Both the position numbers and the translations under genes were made by a program. From the NCBI GenBank assembly GCA_041402005.1, contig JAWKTB010000005.1, positions 248,001 through 312,000 of the forward strand: DNA of 64,000 nucleotides. The letters are read 5' to 3'. The stretch's first letter is position 1. Each line of letters begins with the position of its first letter. Positions 54,475 to 63,022 of the stretch are shown piece after piece. The notes below the pieces were generated by a model. It was not told the DNA's origin and did no database searches. It saw nothing but the letters and a program-made list of their open reading frames with translations. Source of the stretch: JAJRXR01 sp041402005 (GTDB lineage Bacteria; Planctomycetota; Phycisphaerae; Phycisphaerales; UBA1924).

Positions 54475-55686
54475 CTAGCTCAACCAATCCTCCGCCCCCA
54501 ACCTCTCCGGCACGTACGTCTCCGTCACGTAGCTGATGTCCTTGGTGATGAGGCTTTCGACCTCCATCTTGAAGCCGTTGGCGAGCATCTTCTTGATCTC
54601 TTTCTGCCAGCCCTTGTGCCCCTGGAACCAGGGGTAGTCCATGATCTGCTTGGCCCGCGTGATGTCGTTGTCCTTGAGGTCGATCTTGACGGCCTCGGGC
54701 AGGTCGCACGCCTCGTAGTCCTTGGCCCGGATGCCGAGGAACTTCGCCTCCGGGATCGCCAGGCGCGTGGACTCGAACGCCAGCGAGATCGAGCCCTGCT
54801 TGATGACCGAGTAGATGTAGTGCCCCCACGGGTCGCAATCGAGCAGGCAGATGATCGGCAGCTTCAACTCGGAGTTGAGCCGCTGCAGCAGGCGACGGCA
54901 GCCCCGCGGCGGCTGGCCGGCGCCGTGCGTCAGGATGCAGTTGTGCTTCTCCCAGAACCGGTCCTCGTTGAACCGGTTCCAGACCGTCCCCTTCTCGACG
55001 TGCAGCACGAAGTCCGCCTCGCACTTGCCGAACTGGATCACATCCCCCTCGACGATGCTCGGCAGGGCGTACCCCCCCGACCCCATCCGCCGACAGTTGA
55101 TCTCGTCCCCCTTGTCGATCAGCGTGATGTTCCCGACCATCGCGCCCCGGTTCTCGGCGAAGATGTGCAGCTCTTCCCGCAGGGCGCCGAGCGACACTTC
55201 CAGGTCTTCGAGGATCGGATCGGACTCCTGCTGGGTGTCGAACGTGTTCTCCTTCGTGCCGGCGACGGTGTGCTTGGCCTTGTAGAAGACGCCACGAAGG
55301 CTGGAGGTCTTGTCGGCCTCGATCAGGTCCTTGATCGTGCTCGCGTGGAGCATGGTCTGCATGAACTGCTTGGCCTGGTTGAGGTTGAACAGCTCGCGCT
55401 GGGCGGTGGCGTCGCCCATCTGGAGGATGCCGCGCTTCTGGTTCCAGATCGTGTTGGTCCGCGAGCGTGTGGGGATCTCGATGACGGGGTCGACCGAGCC
55501 GTGGGCGGCCTTGACGACTTGGTGGGCGAGCCCGTCGAGCAGCGAGAGCGTGCGCGTATCGCGGTCGGCGCGTGAGGCGCCGGCCTTGGCACGTGTCTTC
55601 TTGGCGGCGCTTGCCGGCGCCTTCTTGGCGACCTTCTTCGTGACGACTTTCCGCCGGACTTTCTTGGTGACTTTCTTCTTGGCCAT
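54475..55686 (-). CDS. top6A: DNA topoisomerase VI subunit A (Spo11-like)
   Basis: 403 residues from MAKKKVTKKVRRK. A Lys/Ala-rich, histone H1-like N-terminal tail (~35 residues) precedes the 5Y-CAP domain with the candidate catalytic Tyr in SSLRGVFYKAKH. The Toprim domain carries the acidic residues in EKGTVWNRF and LLDCDPWGHYIYSV. Subunit A makes the double-strand cut and subunit B provides ATPase. Topo VI is best known from archaea and plants, with sporadic bacterial occurrence including planctomycetes. It lies 108 bases after subunit B on the same strand, with a palindromic repeat in the gap. Confidence 0.93.
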   Translation of the reverse strand: MAKKKVTKKVRRKVVTKKVAKKAPASAAKKTRAKAGASRADRDTRTLSLLDGLAHQVVKAAHGSVDPVIEIPTRSRTNTIWNQKRGILQMGDATAQRELFNLNQAKQFMQTMLHASTIKDLIEADKTSSLRGVFYKAKHTVAGTKENTFDTQQESDPILEDLEVSLGALREELHIFAENRGAMVGNITLIDKGDEINCRRMGSGGYALPSIVEGDVIQFGKCEADFVLHVEKGTVWNRFNEDRFWEKHNCILTHGAGQPPRGCRRLLQRLNSELKLPIICLLDCDPWGHYIYSVIKQGSISLAFESTRLAIPEAKFLGIRAKDYEACDLPEAVKIDLKDNDITRAKQIMDYPWFQGHKGWQKEIKKMLANGFKMEVESLITKDISYVTETYVPERLGAEDWLS

Positions 55687-55732
55687 GCGTGTGCGGGAGG
55701 GCTGGAAGCCATCCCCTCCGTGATTCAGATTC

Positions 55733-55751
55733 GGCCGGTTGGAAACCGGCC
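55733..55751. repeat. Palindrome shared with the hairpin cluster, between top6B and top6A
   Basis: A 19-base palindrome, GGCCGGTT and AACCGGCC around GGA. It is the exact reverse complement of the copy at 52811-52829 (loop TCC). It lies in the 108-base gap between the topoisomerase VI genes, so it would form a hairpin inside their mRNA. Confidence 0.85.
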
Positions 55752-55794
55752 CCACCGAGGGAACGGCGGCGGGATGCCGACCGTCCCAAGGGAA

Positions 55795-57768
55795 TCAGTC
55801 GTTGAAAAGGCCCGACTCGTCGCCGCCGGCCCGCTTCTTTCTCGTCTTCTTCGCGCCCTTCGCGTTCGACCCCTTGGCGGGCTTGCCCTTCTCCACCGGC
55901 GCGATCGGGTTCGGCGACGAGTCGCTGACGATGATCACGCCGTCGTCGTCGTCGAGACGCCCGTTCGAGTCGTCCCTGATGATGTTGCCCTCCTCGTCGA
56001 GCTGGGCGTCGGCGATGGCCGTCTTCGCCCGCGCCTGCTCGAGCAGGGCGTCGTAGAGCTCCTTGGTGTCCACGCCGACCAGCGCGTGGCAGGCCTGGGC
56101 GATCTCGCCGATGTACCGTTCGAAGACGTCGCGCCGGTCGCCCTCGCGCCGCATCTTTTGACGACGCCGGACGTATGTGCCGAGCTTGCGTCCGCATTCC
56201 TGGAGCGCGAGGCGCATCTCCTTGCGGATCTCGTCATAGTCGGCGATCGCTTCCTTGGACTCGCTCGTGAACGGCACCCAGACACTCGCCATGTGGATCA
56301 TGACAACCAGCGGGCCGACCGGGGCGGCGCCCCTGGGCTGCGACAAGCCGTAGTTCCGCCAGCTTGTTTCCACCACGCTCTTGAAGGCGCTGCACGCCGA
56401 CTGCTGATAGAGCAGGGGCACGCGGTTTGCAAAGCGGATGACGCGGGCCGATTCGTCGCCCGGCAGGTCGCCGCCGAACGCGATGGCGGCTTCGATCTGA
56501 AACGGGTTGCCGCGGTAGACAGCCGGCGCCCGCGTGCTCGCGGCGTAGAACTCCGCCTTCACGCCCTTGAGCATCCCCGCAAGCATCTGCCTCACGCCGA
56601 TCGGGGCCAGACAGTCGGTGGGGGGGGCTCGCAGCTTGGCCTCCTGCAGCGCCTTGTACAACCGCTCGGCGTCCGCGTGGTCGACCGTCTTGACCCACGT
56701 CTGCCCCGTGATCGTCTTGGACTTGGTGCTCGCCGCGGCGGTCACCTCCTTGACCACCGACGGCGGCACGCGCGTGAACTCGTTCTTGAAGAACCCCGCG
56801 AGCTGCTTCTCCTCCGTCGACTTGAGCATCCGCAGGAACATGCCCAACTCGACGCCGTACGGGTGCGGCTTGATCTCGGTCGTCTCGTCCGGCAACTCGT
56901 CCACCGTCCGCGGATACACGATGCGGTCGGCCAACTCCGTCGTTCGAACGATCTCGCCCGACTCGTCGCCGTCCGCCCTGTCGCCCGCATCCTCGAGTGT
57001 CGGATCCTCGCCCGCCTTGGCGGGCGGGATGAAGGTGATCTCCGCGTGCGGGTTGGCGATCGCGGTCTGCTCGAGATACGCCTCGACGCTCACCTTGCCG
57101 CGCTGATAGCGGGCATCGAGGTCGATGGCGACGCGGGTCCCGGTGCCGGAGGTCGTGTCGGGGAAGTCGTCGGTCTCGACGTCGACCGTGACCTCCGGCT
57201 TGTTCTTGGTGGTGTCCATCGCCAGCTCGATGTGGTGAGCCGGCTTGTTCTTCTTCGGCTTGGTGTGGATGACCATGGGCTTGCCGGTGGTCATCAGGCC
57301 GTACATGCCGGCGGCCGAGATGCCGATGCCCTGCTGGCCCCGCGACATCTTCATCCGGTGGAACTTCGACCCGTACAGCAGCTTGCCGAAGATGTTCTCG
57401 ACCTGCTTGCGGACGATCCCGGGCCCGTTGTCCGTGATCGTCACCCGATACCGCCCCGCCTTGCTCGCCGACGGTGGGGGCGAGATCTCCTCGATCTTGA
57501 CCTCGATGTCCGGCAGGATCCCCGCCTCCTCGCACGCGTCGAGGGCGTTGTCCACCGCTTCCTTTACCGTCGTGAGCAGCGCCTTGCGCGGGTTGTCGAA
57601 CCCCAGCAGGTGCCGGTTCTTGGCGAAGAACTCGGAGACGGAGATCTCGCGCTGTCCGGCGGCGAGCGTCTCGGCCGTCGCCTGGGCGCGGGTATCCGAC
57701 TTCCCCTTCTTTGCGGGTCGCTTCTGCTTCGGGTTGGCGCGCGAGGGCCTGGCCGGGGCCATGGTCAT
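55795..57768 (-). CDS. top6B: DNA topoisomerase VI subunit B (GHKL ATPase)
   Basis: 657 residues from MTMAPARPSRANPKQKRPAKK, with a basic N-terminal tail. The GHKL ATP site is intact: TVKEAVDNALDACEE (N box), ITDNGPGIVR (G1) and GQQGIGISAAGMYG (G2). Typical further parts: ETSWRNYGLSQ, MIHMASVWVPFTSESKEAIA, and helices to IAQACHALVGVDTKELY. The C-terminus is a long acidic then Lys-rich tail (RLDDDDGVIIVSD, KGAKKTRKKRAG). The frame is open far upstream but the fold begins here. Together with subunit A it relaxes supercoils and decatenates DNA with ATP. Confidence 0.95.
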   Translation of the reverse strand: MTMAPARPSRANPKQKRPAKKGKSDTRAQATAETLAAGQREISVSEFFAKNRHLLGFDNPRKALLTTVKEAVDNALDACEEAGILPDIEVKIEEISPPPSASKAGRYRVTITDNGPGIVRKQVENIFGKLLYGSKFHRMKMSRGQQGIGISAAGMYGLMTTGKPMVIHTKPKKNKPAHHIELAMDTTKNKPEVTVDVETDDFPDTTSGTGTRVAIDLDARYQRGKVSVEAYLEQTAIANPHAEITFIPPAKAGEDPTLEDAGDRADGDESGEIVRTTELADRIVYPRTVDELPDETTEIKPHPYGVELGMFLRMLKSTEEKQLAGFFKNEFTRVPPSVVKEVTAAASTKSKTITGQTWVKTVDHADAERLYKALQEAKLRAPPTDCLAPIGVRQMLAGMLKGVKAEFYAASTRAPAVYRGNPFQIEAAIAFGGDLPGDESARVIRFANRVPLLYQQSACSAFKSVVETSWRNYGLSQPRGAAPVGPLVVMIHMASVWVPFTSESKEAIADYDEIRKEMRLALQECGRKLGTYVRRRQKMRREGDRRDVFERYIGEIAQACHALVGVDTKELYDALLEQARAKTAIADAQLDEEGNIIRDDSNGRLDDDDGVIIVSDSSPNPIAPVEKGKPAKGSNAKGAKKTRKKRAGGDESGLFND

Positions 57769-57885
57769 ATCCACCCTCCATGGTGGTGATCGGGCCGGAA
57801 ACGTCCGTGTTTGGGGAGGATAGCCGGACGGGCGACCCGGCGCCTCGCGCGAACGCCCGGCACGCCGACGGGGTAGATTCCTTCG

Positions 57886-58620
57886 GTGGCAGAAACGCGC
57901 GGGACACGTCGGTGCGTCGTTTGCGGGTACGACATCGGCTCGGTGCGGGGGGCGCCGGTGTGCCCGGAGTGCGGGCGCGAGCTCGACCGGGCGATGCTGG
58001 CGGCGGCCCGCGCGCGGGCGGCGCTCGAGGTCCGGTTGCCCGCGATCGTCCTCCGCCATCTGCTCGTCTGGGGTGTCGTCATCGTGGTGTACGCCGTCGG
58101 CGCCGGCGTCGTGACGCGGTCGGTCGTCCAGGGCGCCGCGTCCTTGGCGATGCTCGGCGTGGGAGTCGCCGGCACGATGCTGCTTGGCTGGGGGGCGGTG
58201 AGACTGGGTCACCCCTGGGAGCGGGCGATGCTCCTCTCGGCGTGGCTCAAGACCCTGCCATGGCTCCACGGCCCCTGGCTCATGATCGCGCCGGCGACCG
58301 CGGTCATCATGCTCATCGCGCTGATCGACCGGTGGTCCTACGCCGACGGGATCCTGGTCGCGACGATGATCGCGGTCGGGCTCCTCCTCTGGATCATCGG
58401 GGTGGCGGGCTGTCTGGCCGGCGGCGTGATGACATGGGGACGCGAGGTGCGTCGCCAGTCGCTTCCCGACGCCGGCGGGCCGACGGCTCTGGCGATGCTC
58501 GCCATCGCCCTGCTGTTCCCCATCGTCATCGGGGGGGGCGCGGTCGTCGGGCTGATGGGCGGGGCGGCGGCGGCGGATTCGGCAATGAAACTCGTCCCGT
58601 CAGCCTGGATTGATGATTGA
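57886..58620 (+). CDS. Zinc-ribbon multi-pass membrane protein
   Basis: 244 residues. An N-terminal zinc ribbon (CVVCGYDIGSVRGAPVCPECGREL) with two CxxC pairs, of a form common in planctomycete proteins, is followed by five or six membrane helices, e.g. LPAIVLRHLLVWGVVIVVYAV and VATMIAVGLLLWIIGVAGCLAGG. No catalytic motif is seen. Start GTG at 57886. Divergent from topoisomerase VI B, 117 bases apart. Function unknown. Confidence 0.75.
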   Translation: MAETRGTRRCVVCGYDIGSVRGAPVCPECGRELDRAMLAAARARAALEVRLPAIVLRHLLVWGVVIVVYAVGAGVVTRSVVQGAASLAMLGVGVAGTMLLGWGAVRLGHPWERAMLLSAWLKTLPWLHGPWLMIAPATAVIMLIALIDRWSYADGILVATMIAVGLLLWIIGVAGCLAGGVMTWGREVRRQSLPDAGGPTALAMLAIALLFPIVIGGGAVVGLMGGAAAADSAMKLVPSAWIDD

Positions 58621-58695
58621 ACCTGCCGACGCGGGGCGCGGGCTATGCTTCCGCCCCCCCGAGCCAGTTCCGGGGAATCGACAGGGGAAACAGAG

Positions 58696-59166
58696 ATGGA
58701 AACGACGCTAATCATCCTCAAGCCCGACGCCGTCCAGCGTGGCCTCATGGGCCGCATCATCACGCGGTTTGAGGACAAGGGCCTCCAAATCGTTGCAATG
58801 AAGATGATGAAGATCTCGAGCGACCTCGCCGCCAAGCACTACGAGTCGCACAAGGGCAAGTCCTTCTACTCTGGGCTGGTGACGTTCATGACCTCGAGCC
58901 CCGTCGTCGTGATGGCGGTCCGGGGCAAGGGCGCGATCGGGATCTCCCGCAAGCTGATGGGCTCCACCTTCGGCTCCAACGCCGAGCCAGGCACCATCCG
59001 GGGCGACTTCGGCGTCTCCAACAGCTTCAACCTAATCCACGGCTCAGACAGCCCCGAGGCGGCGGAGCGCGAGCTCAACCTCTTCTTCGAGGCCCCCGCC
59101 CTCAAGAGCGGCGAGCGTGCCGTCGACGAGTGGGTGTATGACCTCAGCTCCGGCACGCCGGAGTGA
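58696..59166 (+). CDS. ndk: Nucleoside diphosphate kinase
   Basis: 156 residues from METTLIILKPDAVQRGLMGRII; CAGGGG lies upstream and the earlier in-frame start has no NDK similarity. Ndk transfers the gamma-phosphate of ATP to NDPs via a phospho-His. The active-site His is in SFNLIHGSDSPE (usual NxxHGSDS). KMMKISSDLAAKHYESHKGKSFY and PGTIRGDFG are also typical. The C-terminus is slightly longer than E. coli Ndk (143). Confidence 0.97.
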   Translation: METTLIILKPDAVQRGLMGRIITRFEDKGLQIVAMKMMKISSDLAAKHYESHKGKSFYSGLVTFMTSSPVVVMAVRGKGAIGISRKLMGSTFGSNAEPGTIRGDFGVSNSFNLIHGSDSPEAAERELNLFFEAPALKSGERAVDEWVYDLSSGTPE

Positions 59167-59244
59167 GTCGGTCACGACCCGAGCTGCGAGTGTGACGTGA
59201 TCACGCCGCCGATGGGCGGCGGCGGGCGTCAATCGCCCGTGGCG

Positions 59245-59487
59245 TCAGTGCGCCGCCGAGGTCGCCGGCTTGATCTCGCCGATGACGTCCGGCTTGGCAT
59301 CGACCGCGTTGTCCTCGGCGAGGATCTGCTCGGCGATCTCCCGCCGATGGATCTCCACGTCGCGGGGGAAATCGAACGCCACGCGGACGCGTTCCCCCTT
59401 GACCGAGGCGATGCGGACGACGCCGATCGGGTTGCGGGGATCGCCGATGACGACCTCCTCCCCCTCGCGTCTTGTGATGACGAGCAT
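59245..59487 (-). CDS. csrA: Carbon storage regulator CsrA
   Basis: 80 residues from MLVITRREGEEVVIGD. CsrA binds GGA motifs in mRNA leaders to control translation. The core (VVRIASVKGERVRVAFDFPRDVEIHRREIAEQI) is intact, including the RNA-contact VEIHRREI segment. The C-terminus (LAEDNAVDAKPDVIGEIKPATSAAH) is extended. It lies 115 bases after the NifU-type gene on the same strand. Confidence 0.95.
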   Translation of the reverse strand: MLVITRREGEEVVIGDPRNPIGVVRIASVKGERVRVAFDFPRDVEIHRREIAEQILAEDNAVDAKPDVIGEIKPATSAAH

Positions 59488-59602
59488 GGGACGCTCCCGT
59501 CTCCGTGAAAGGCCCGGAGTCCTCCCAGGCCACGCAACGCCAAGAGGATAGCGTCGGGCGGTTCCTGACAAAAGCGCTGTGATCACACTCGATGTGGGTG
59601 GT

Positions 59603-59866
59603 TCAGTCGACCGCCTGCACGCCGGCGACAGCCGGGACATGCTCGCGCAAGTTCCGTTCGATGCCCAGCTTAAGGGTCATCGTGCTCGACGGGCACCCCA
59701 CACACGCCCCGTGCAGGCGGATTCGGACGATTCCCTCATCGTCCACATCGATGAGTTCGACGTCCCCCCCGTCGGCCTGGATCGCCGGTCTGATCAGATC
59801 GATCACCCGGGCGACCTGGGCGAGGACGGCCTGGGGGTCGGAAGGAGTGGTCTCGTCGCTGCTCAT
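59603..59866 (-). CDS. NifU C-terminal-type Fe-S scaffold protein
   Basis: 87 residues: VIDLIRPAIQADGGDVELIDVDDEGIVRIRLHGACVGCPSSTMTLKLGIERNL, the NifU/Nfu Fe-S binding domain with the C-x-x-C pair (CVGC). As a lone domain it carries and delivers Fe-S clusters. The start is MSSDETTPSD. Next gene is csrA; no other Fe-S assembly gene is nearby. Confidence 0.92.
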   Translation of the reverse strand: MSSDETTPSDPQAVLAQVARVIDLIRPAIQADGGDVELIDVDDEGIVRIRLHGACVGCPSSTMTLKLGIERNLREHVPAVAGVQAVD

Positions 59867-59977
59867 GCCTGCCGCTCCGTGGGGTCACCCCCTGGTCTCG
59901 TCCGGGACATTGTAGCAGACCAATCTTGGAACCATTCTCGGTTTCCCGAGCTGGTCTCGTCGGTACACTCCTCCCCC

Positions 59978-61537
59978 ATGCGCGCACGGCTGCGGACCAT
60001 CGGGGCTCTGGCGATCGCCGCGAGCCTGCTCGCCCTCCCGGGATGTGGGGGCTCGAACAAGTACCGCCCCACGGGCGACCCCCTGCTCGACCTGCGGAAC
60101 CCCGATCTCCAGGAGCGGGACCGGATCGAGGCGGCCCAGTTCGCCTGGGTCGAGGTGGACGGCGGCGCGCGGGACCGGGCGGAGACCCGGGCCGCGATGC
60201 GCGACCTGGCACGCTCCCTCTCCACACCCGTGCCGATCCGCGAGCAGCTCGTCCGCACGCTGATGGAGGACCCGACGCCCGAGGGGCGTGCCGAGTCGCG
60301 CGAGCTGGCGGCGGTCATGCTCCCCAGGGAGAAGGAGCGGACGGTCGTCGCGATCCTCTCGCAGGCCGCCGGGGAAAACGGCTGGGAGGAGCTGACGACC
60401 TCGCTCGTGCGCAGCTACGCGCGCCCTCTCGACGACGTCGAGGACGACATCCGCACCGAGCGTGCCGCCCTCGAGGCCTTGCACCCGGACCAGGCGGTCA
60501 GCAGCGTCGTGTTCGACGTGTTCCTCGAGCCGGGCGATCCGCCTGCGGGGTGGGATGTGACACGTTGGCGCGAGGGCTCGCGGGCGGATGCGTGGGAGCT
60601 GCTCTCGCGTCTGGATCCCGGGGGCGAGGTGCGGTCGGCGCTCCTGCTGCGGGTGGGTGGTCAGGAGACATCGCTTCCGCCGGACGCGGCGGCCCTGGTC
60701 ACGGACCTGCGCCGCTGCCTCCACGAACTCGGGTGCGTGCCCCAGACCTCGATGGAGCTCCAGTGGCTCCATGCCCTGCTGCACGAGGGGACTTCGGACG
60801 AGCGGAAGCTGAACGACGCCTGGTGGCGCCAGGCCTCGGACGCGATCGCCCGCCTCGAGGGCGAGCAGCGCAACGGACTGGAGCTGCGTCACGCCGAGGC
60901 GATCCGCTGGGCCGCGGCCAACCGGAGCGGGTGGCTGGAGGCTCCGCGGGCGCGCCTGCTCGCCGAGCTTGACGCCCGCCTCGACGGACGGACGGTCTAT
61001 CGGCGGACCAAGGAGCTGCGTCTGAAGCGAACCGGGCGGGCCTACCGCCTGCGTGACGTGGCGGACAAGCTCGACTGGGCGGACCTGCTGACGCTCCTGG
61101 TGGTGGACGACGCGGTGCATGACCCGGGCGTGATCGAGCGGGCGTTCCTCTACGCCGAGGCGGACAAGGACGACGACAAGACGTCCTACGGCGGGACGCT
61201 CCAGGCGGGCGACGCCGGCGCCGAGTCCCTGGGCGATGACGCGGCATGGCGCCTCATCCTCTTCCGCCCGCGGGCGAGAGACCGGGTCCGGGACGAGGTG
61301 TTCGTCGTCGGCGAGGACCTGGTCCGCTACTCCGACCGGGCGCTGGCGCACTTCCGCCTGAACGCCTGGTCCCACAAGCTCAGCGACGTCGCCGGCCCGA
61401 GCGACGACGACTTCGAGCAGGCCAAACGCTCCGGGCGGACGAGCATCGTCTTCACGAGGCTCGCGGAAGACCGGATCAACGTGGACTGCTACGCGCCCGA
61501 CGGATCGAGCGTGGACCTCGGGGAGATCCGGCGCTAG
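59978..61537 (+). CDS. Hypothetical lipoprotein
   Basis: 519 residues from MRARLRTIGALAIAASLLALPGCGGSN, a lipoprotein signal with lipobox L-P-G-C. The mature part is helical, with repeats of Arg/Glu/Ala-rich helices (RDRAETRAAMRDLARSL, TPEGRAESRELAAVMLP) suggesting HEAT-like helices in residues 55-110, then mixed alpha/beta to the C-terminus (EDRINVDCYAPDGSSVDLGEIRR). No family recognised. Divergent from the NifU gene, 111 bases apart; followed by the M48 peptidase 28 bases later, so possibly co-transcribed. Confidence 0.75.
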   Translation: MRARLRTIGALAIAASLLALPGCGGSNKYRPTGDPLLDLRNPDLQERDRIEAAQFAWVEVDGGARDRAETRAAMRDLARSLSTPVPIREQLVRTLMEDPTPEGRAESRELAAVMLPREKERTVVAILSQAAGENGWEELTTSLVRSYARPLDDVEDDIRTERAALEALHPDQAVSSVVFDVFLEPGDPPAGWDVTRWREGSRADAWELLSRLDPGGEVRSALLLRVGGQETSLPPDAAALVTDLRRCLHELGCVPQTSMELQWLHALLHEGTSDERKLNDAWWRQASDAIARLEGEQRNGLELRHAEAIRWAAANRSGWLEAPRARLLAELDARLDGRTVYRRTKELRLKRTGRAYRLRDVADKLDWADLLTLLVVDDAVHDPGVIERAFLYAEADKDDDKTSYGGTLQAGDAGAESLGDDAAWRLILFRPRARDRVRDEVFVVGEDLVRYSDRALAHFRLNAWSHKLSDVAGPSDDDFEQAKRSGRTSIVFTRLAEDRINVDCYAPDGSSVDLGEIRR

Positions 61538-61565
61538 ACGCGGGGCGGGACGGCTTGGGAGATCC

Positions 61566-63005
61566 GTGCACCAGGTCCTGATCATCGCCGTCTTCGTGAT
61601 CGTGTTCACGCACGACACGTTCGGGGGGGCGCTGCTGGCGGGCAGGCTGTCGCCCGGATGGGTCGCGACCCTCTCACTGGCGCCGATCATCACGCTCTGG
61701 ATCGCGTTCACGCTCCGGGTGCGGTTGTGCGCCCGTGCGATGGACCGGACCGGGTCCGTGCGGGCGATCCGACGGGCGGAGGACGCCGCGGCAATGTTCC
61801 GCTGGGGCGTCGTCCTCCTGCATGGCGCCAACGTCTTCGTCTGGGGAGCGATGGAGCTCGTCCGGGACACGATCGGCGACCTGATCCTGATCGATGACCT
61901 GCTTGTCCTGCTCATCCCCATCTCGGCGATGGGGGCGATGCACTGGTCGATGTACCCGATCGAGCGGCGCGTGCGTGAGGCAGTGCTCTTCCGCCGCCTG
62001 GAGGAGGGGCGCCCAGTCCATCCCTTCCCGACACGCTGGCAGTACACATGGGGGTGCTTCCGCCAGAGCGTCCTGTTCATGGGCGCCCCCCTGATCCTGA
62101 TCCTGGGCTGGGGCGAGGCGAGCGACGCCGTGCTGGGCGGCGCGGGCGTGGACCCATCGAGCGTGCTGGCGACGGGCGTGCAGATGGTCGGCGTGCTGGG
62201 GATCCTGATCTTGAGTCCGCCGATCATGCGCCGGATGTGGGACGCGACGCCCCTGGGCGACGGGCCGCTCCACGCGCACCTGGTCGAGCTGTGCGAGCGT
62301 CACCATGTCCGCGTCCGGTCGATTCTCGTGTGGCGGACCGGGGGAACGATCGTCAACGCCGCGGTGCTCGGGCTGCTCGCACGCCTGCGCTACATCGTGC
62401 TCTCCGACGCCCTGATCGAGCTGCTCGACGAGCGCGAGGTCGAGGCGGTCGCGGCCCACGAGATCGGGCACGTCCGCCGAAAGCACGTCCTCTGGCTCGG
62501 CATCGCGGCGTTGGGGTCGGTGCTGATCGTGTCGGCGCCCGTCGGGCTGGTCGCGGACCTCACCCTCGCGCTCACGCCCCTGGGCTCGATCACCCTCTTC
62601 GAGACGCTGGTCAGTGGCGCCTCGCTGGTCGTGGTCTTCGCGGGGGTGATCGTGCTGCTCGGGATCGTCAGCCGTCGCTTCGAGTGGCAGGCCGACGCCT
62701 TCGCCGCCCAGCATCTCTCGGGCATGACCCGCGACCGGACGGACGTGACGATCCAGCAGGACGCCTCGGCGACCATGGCCTCCGCCCTCGAGCACGTCGC
62801 CCGTCTCAACGGCCTCGACCCGACGAAGTTCACCTGGCGTCACGGCTCGATCCGCGAACGCCAACGCCGCCTCATGCGCTTGCCCGGGCGGGAGGCCGAC
62901 CGCCTCGGCGTGGACCGCCAGGCCCGCCTGGTCAAAGCGCTGTCACTCCTCGCGCTGATCGCGGGCGCCGGGGTGCTCGCGCTCGAGACTGTGATTCTCC
63001 CCTGA
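61566..63005 (+). CDS. M48-family membrane zinc metallopeptidase
   Basis: 479 residues, GTG start. Several N-terminal membrane helices (LIIAVFVIVFTHDTFGG, VATLSLAPIITLWIAFTLRV) precede the catalytic HEIGHVRRKH (HExxH) near residue 299, with a third ligand Glu expected in FEWQADAFAAQHL. VLSDALIELLDEREVEAVAAHEIGH is the typical M48 (HtpX/STE24-like) sequence. HtpX-type peptidases degrade damaged membrane proteins; the STE24-like layout with LSDAL... is also close. Role not resolved. Follows a lipoprotein gene. Confidence 0.9.
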   Translation: MHQVLIIAVFVIVFTHDTFGGALLAGRLSPGWVATLSLAPIITLWIAFTLRVRLCARAMDRTGSVRAIRRAEDAAAMFRWGVVLLHGANVFVWGAMELVRDTIGDLILIDDLLVLLIPISAMGAMHWSMYPIERRVREAVLFRRLEEGRPVHPFPTRWQYTWGCFRQSVLFMGAPLILILGWGEASDAVLGGAGVDPSSVLATGVQMVGVLGILILSPPIMRRMWDATPLGDGPLHAHLVELCERHHVRVRSILVWRTGGTIVNAAVLGLLARLRYIVLSDALIELLDEREVEAVAAHEIGHVRRKHVLWLGIAALGSVLIVSAPVGLVADLTLALTPLGSITLFETLVSGASLVVVFAGVIVLLGIVSRRFEWQADAFAAQHLSGMTRDRTDVTIQQDASATMASALEHVARLNGLDPTKFTWRHGSIRERQRRLMRLPGREADRLGVDRQARLVKALSLLALIAGAGVLALETVILP

Positions 63006-63022
63006 GAGCCTAGAGTCGGGCT

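Noticed and set aside
59204..59221. CGCCGCC/GGCGGCG hairpin between ndk and csrA
   Set aside because: Seven-pair stem but no T-run on either strand, and such GC stems are common by chance in this DNA; not called as a terminator.
59885..62227. Minus-strand open frame of 780 codons
   Set aside because: It is antisense to the lipoprotein and M48 peptidase genes, which have signal peptide, lipobox and HEIGH motif; the minus product has none.
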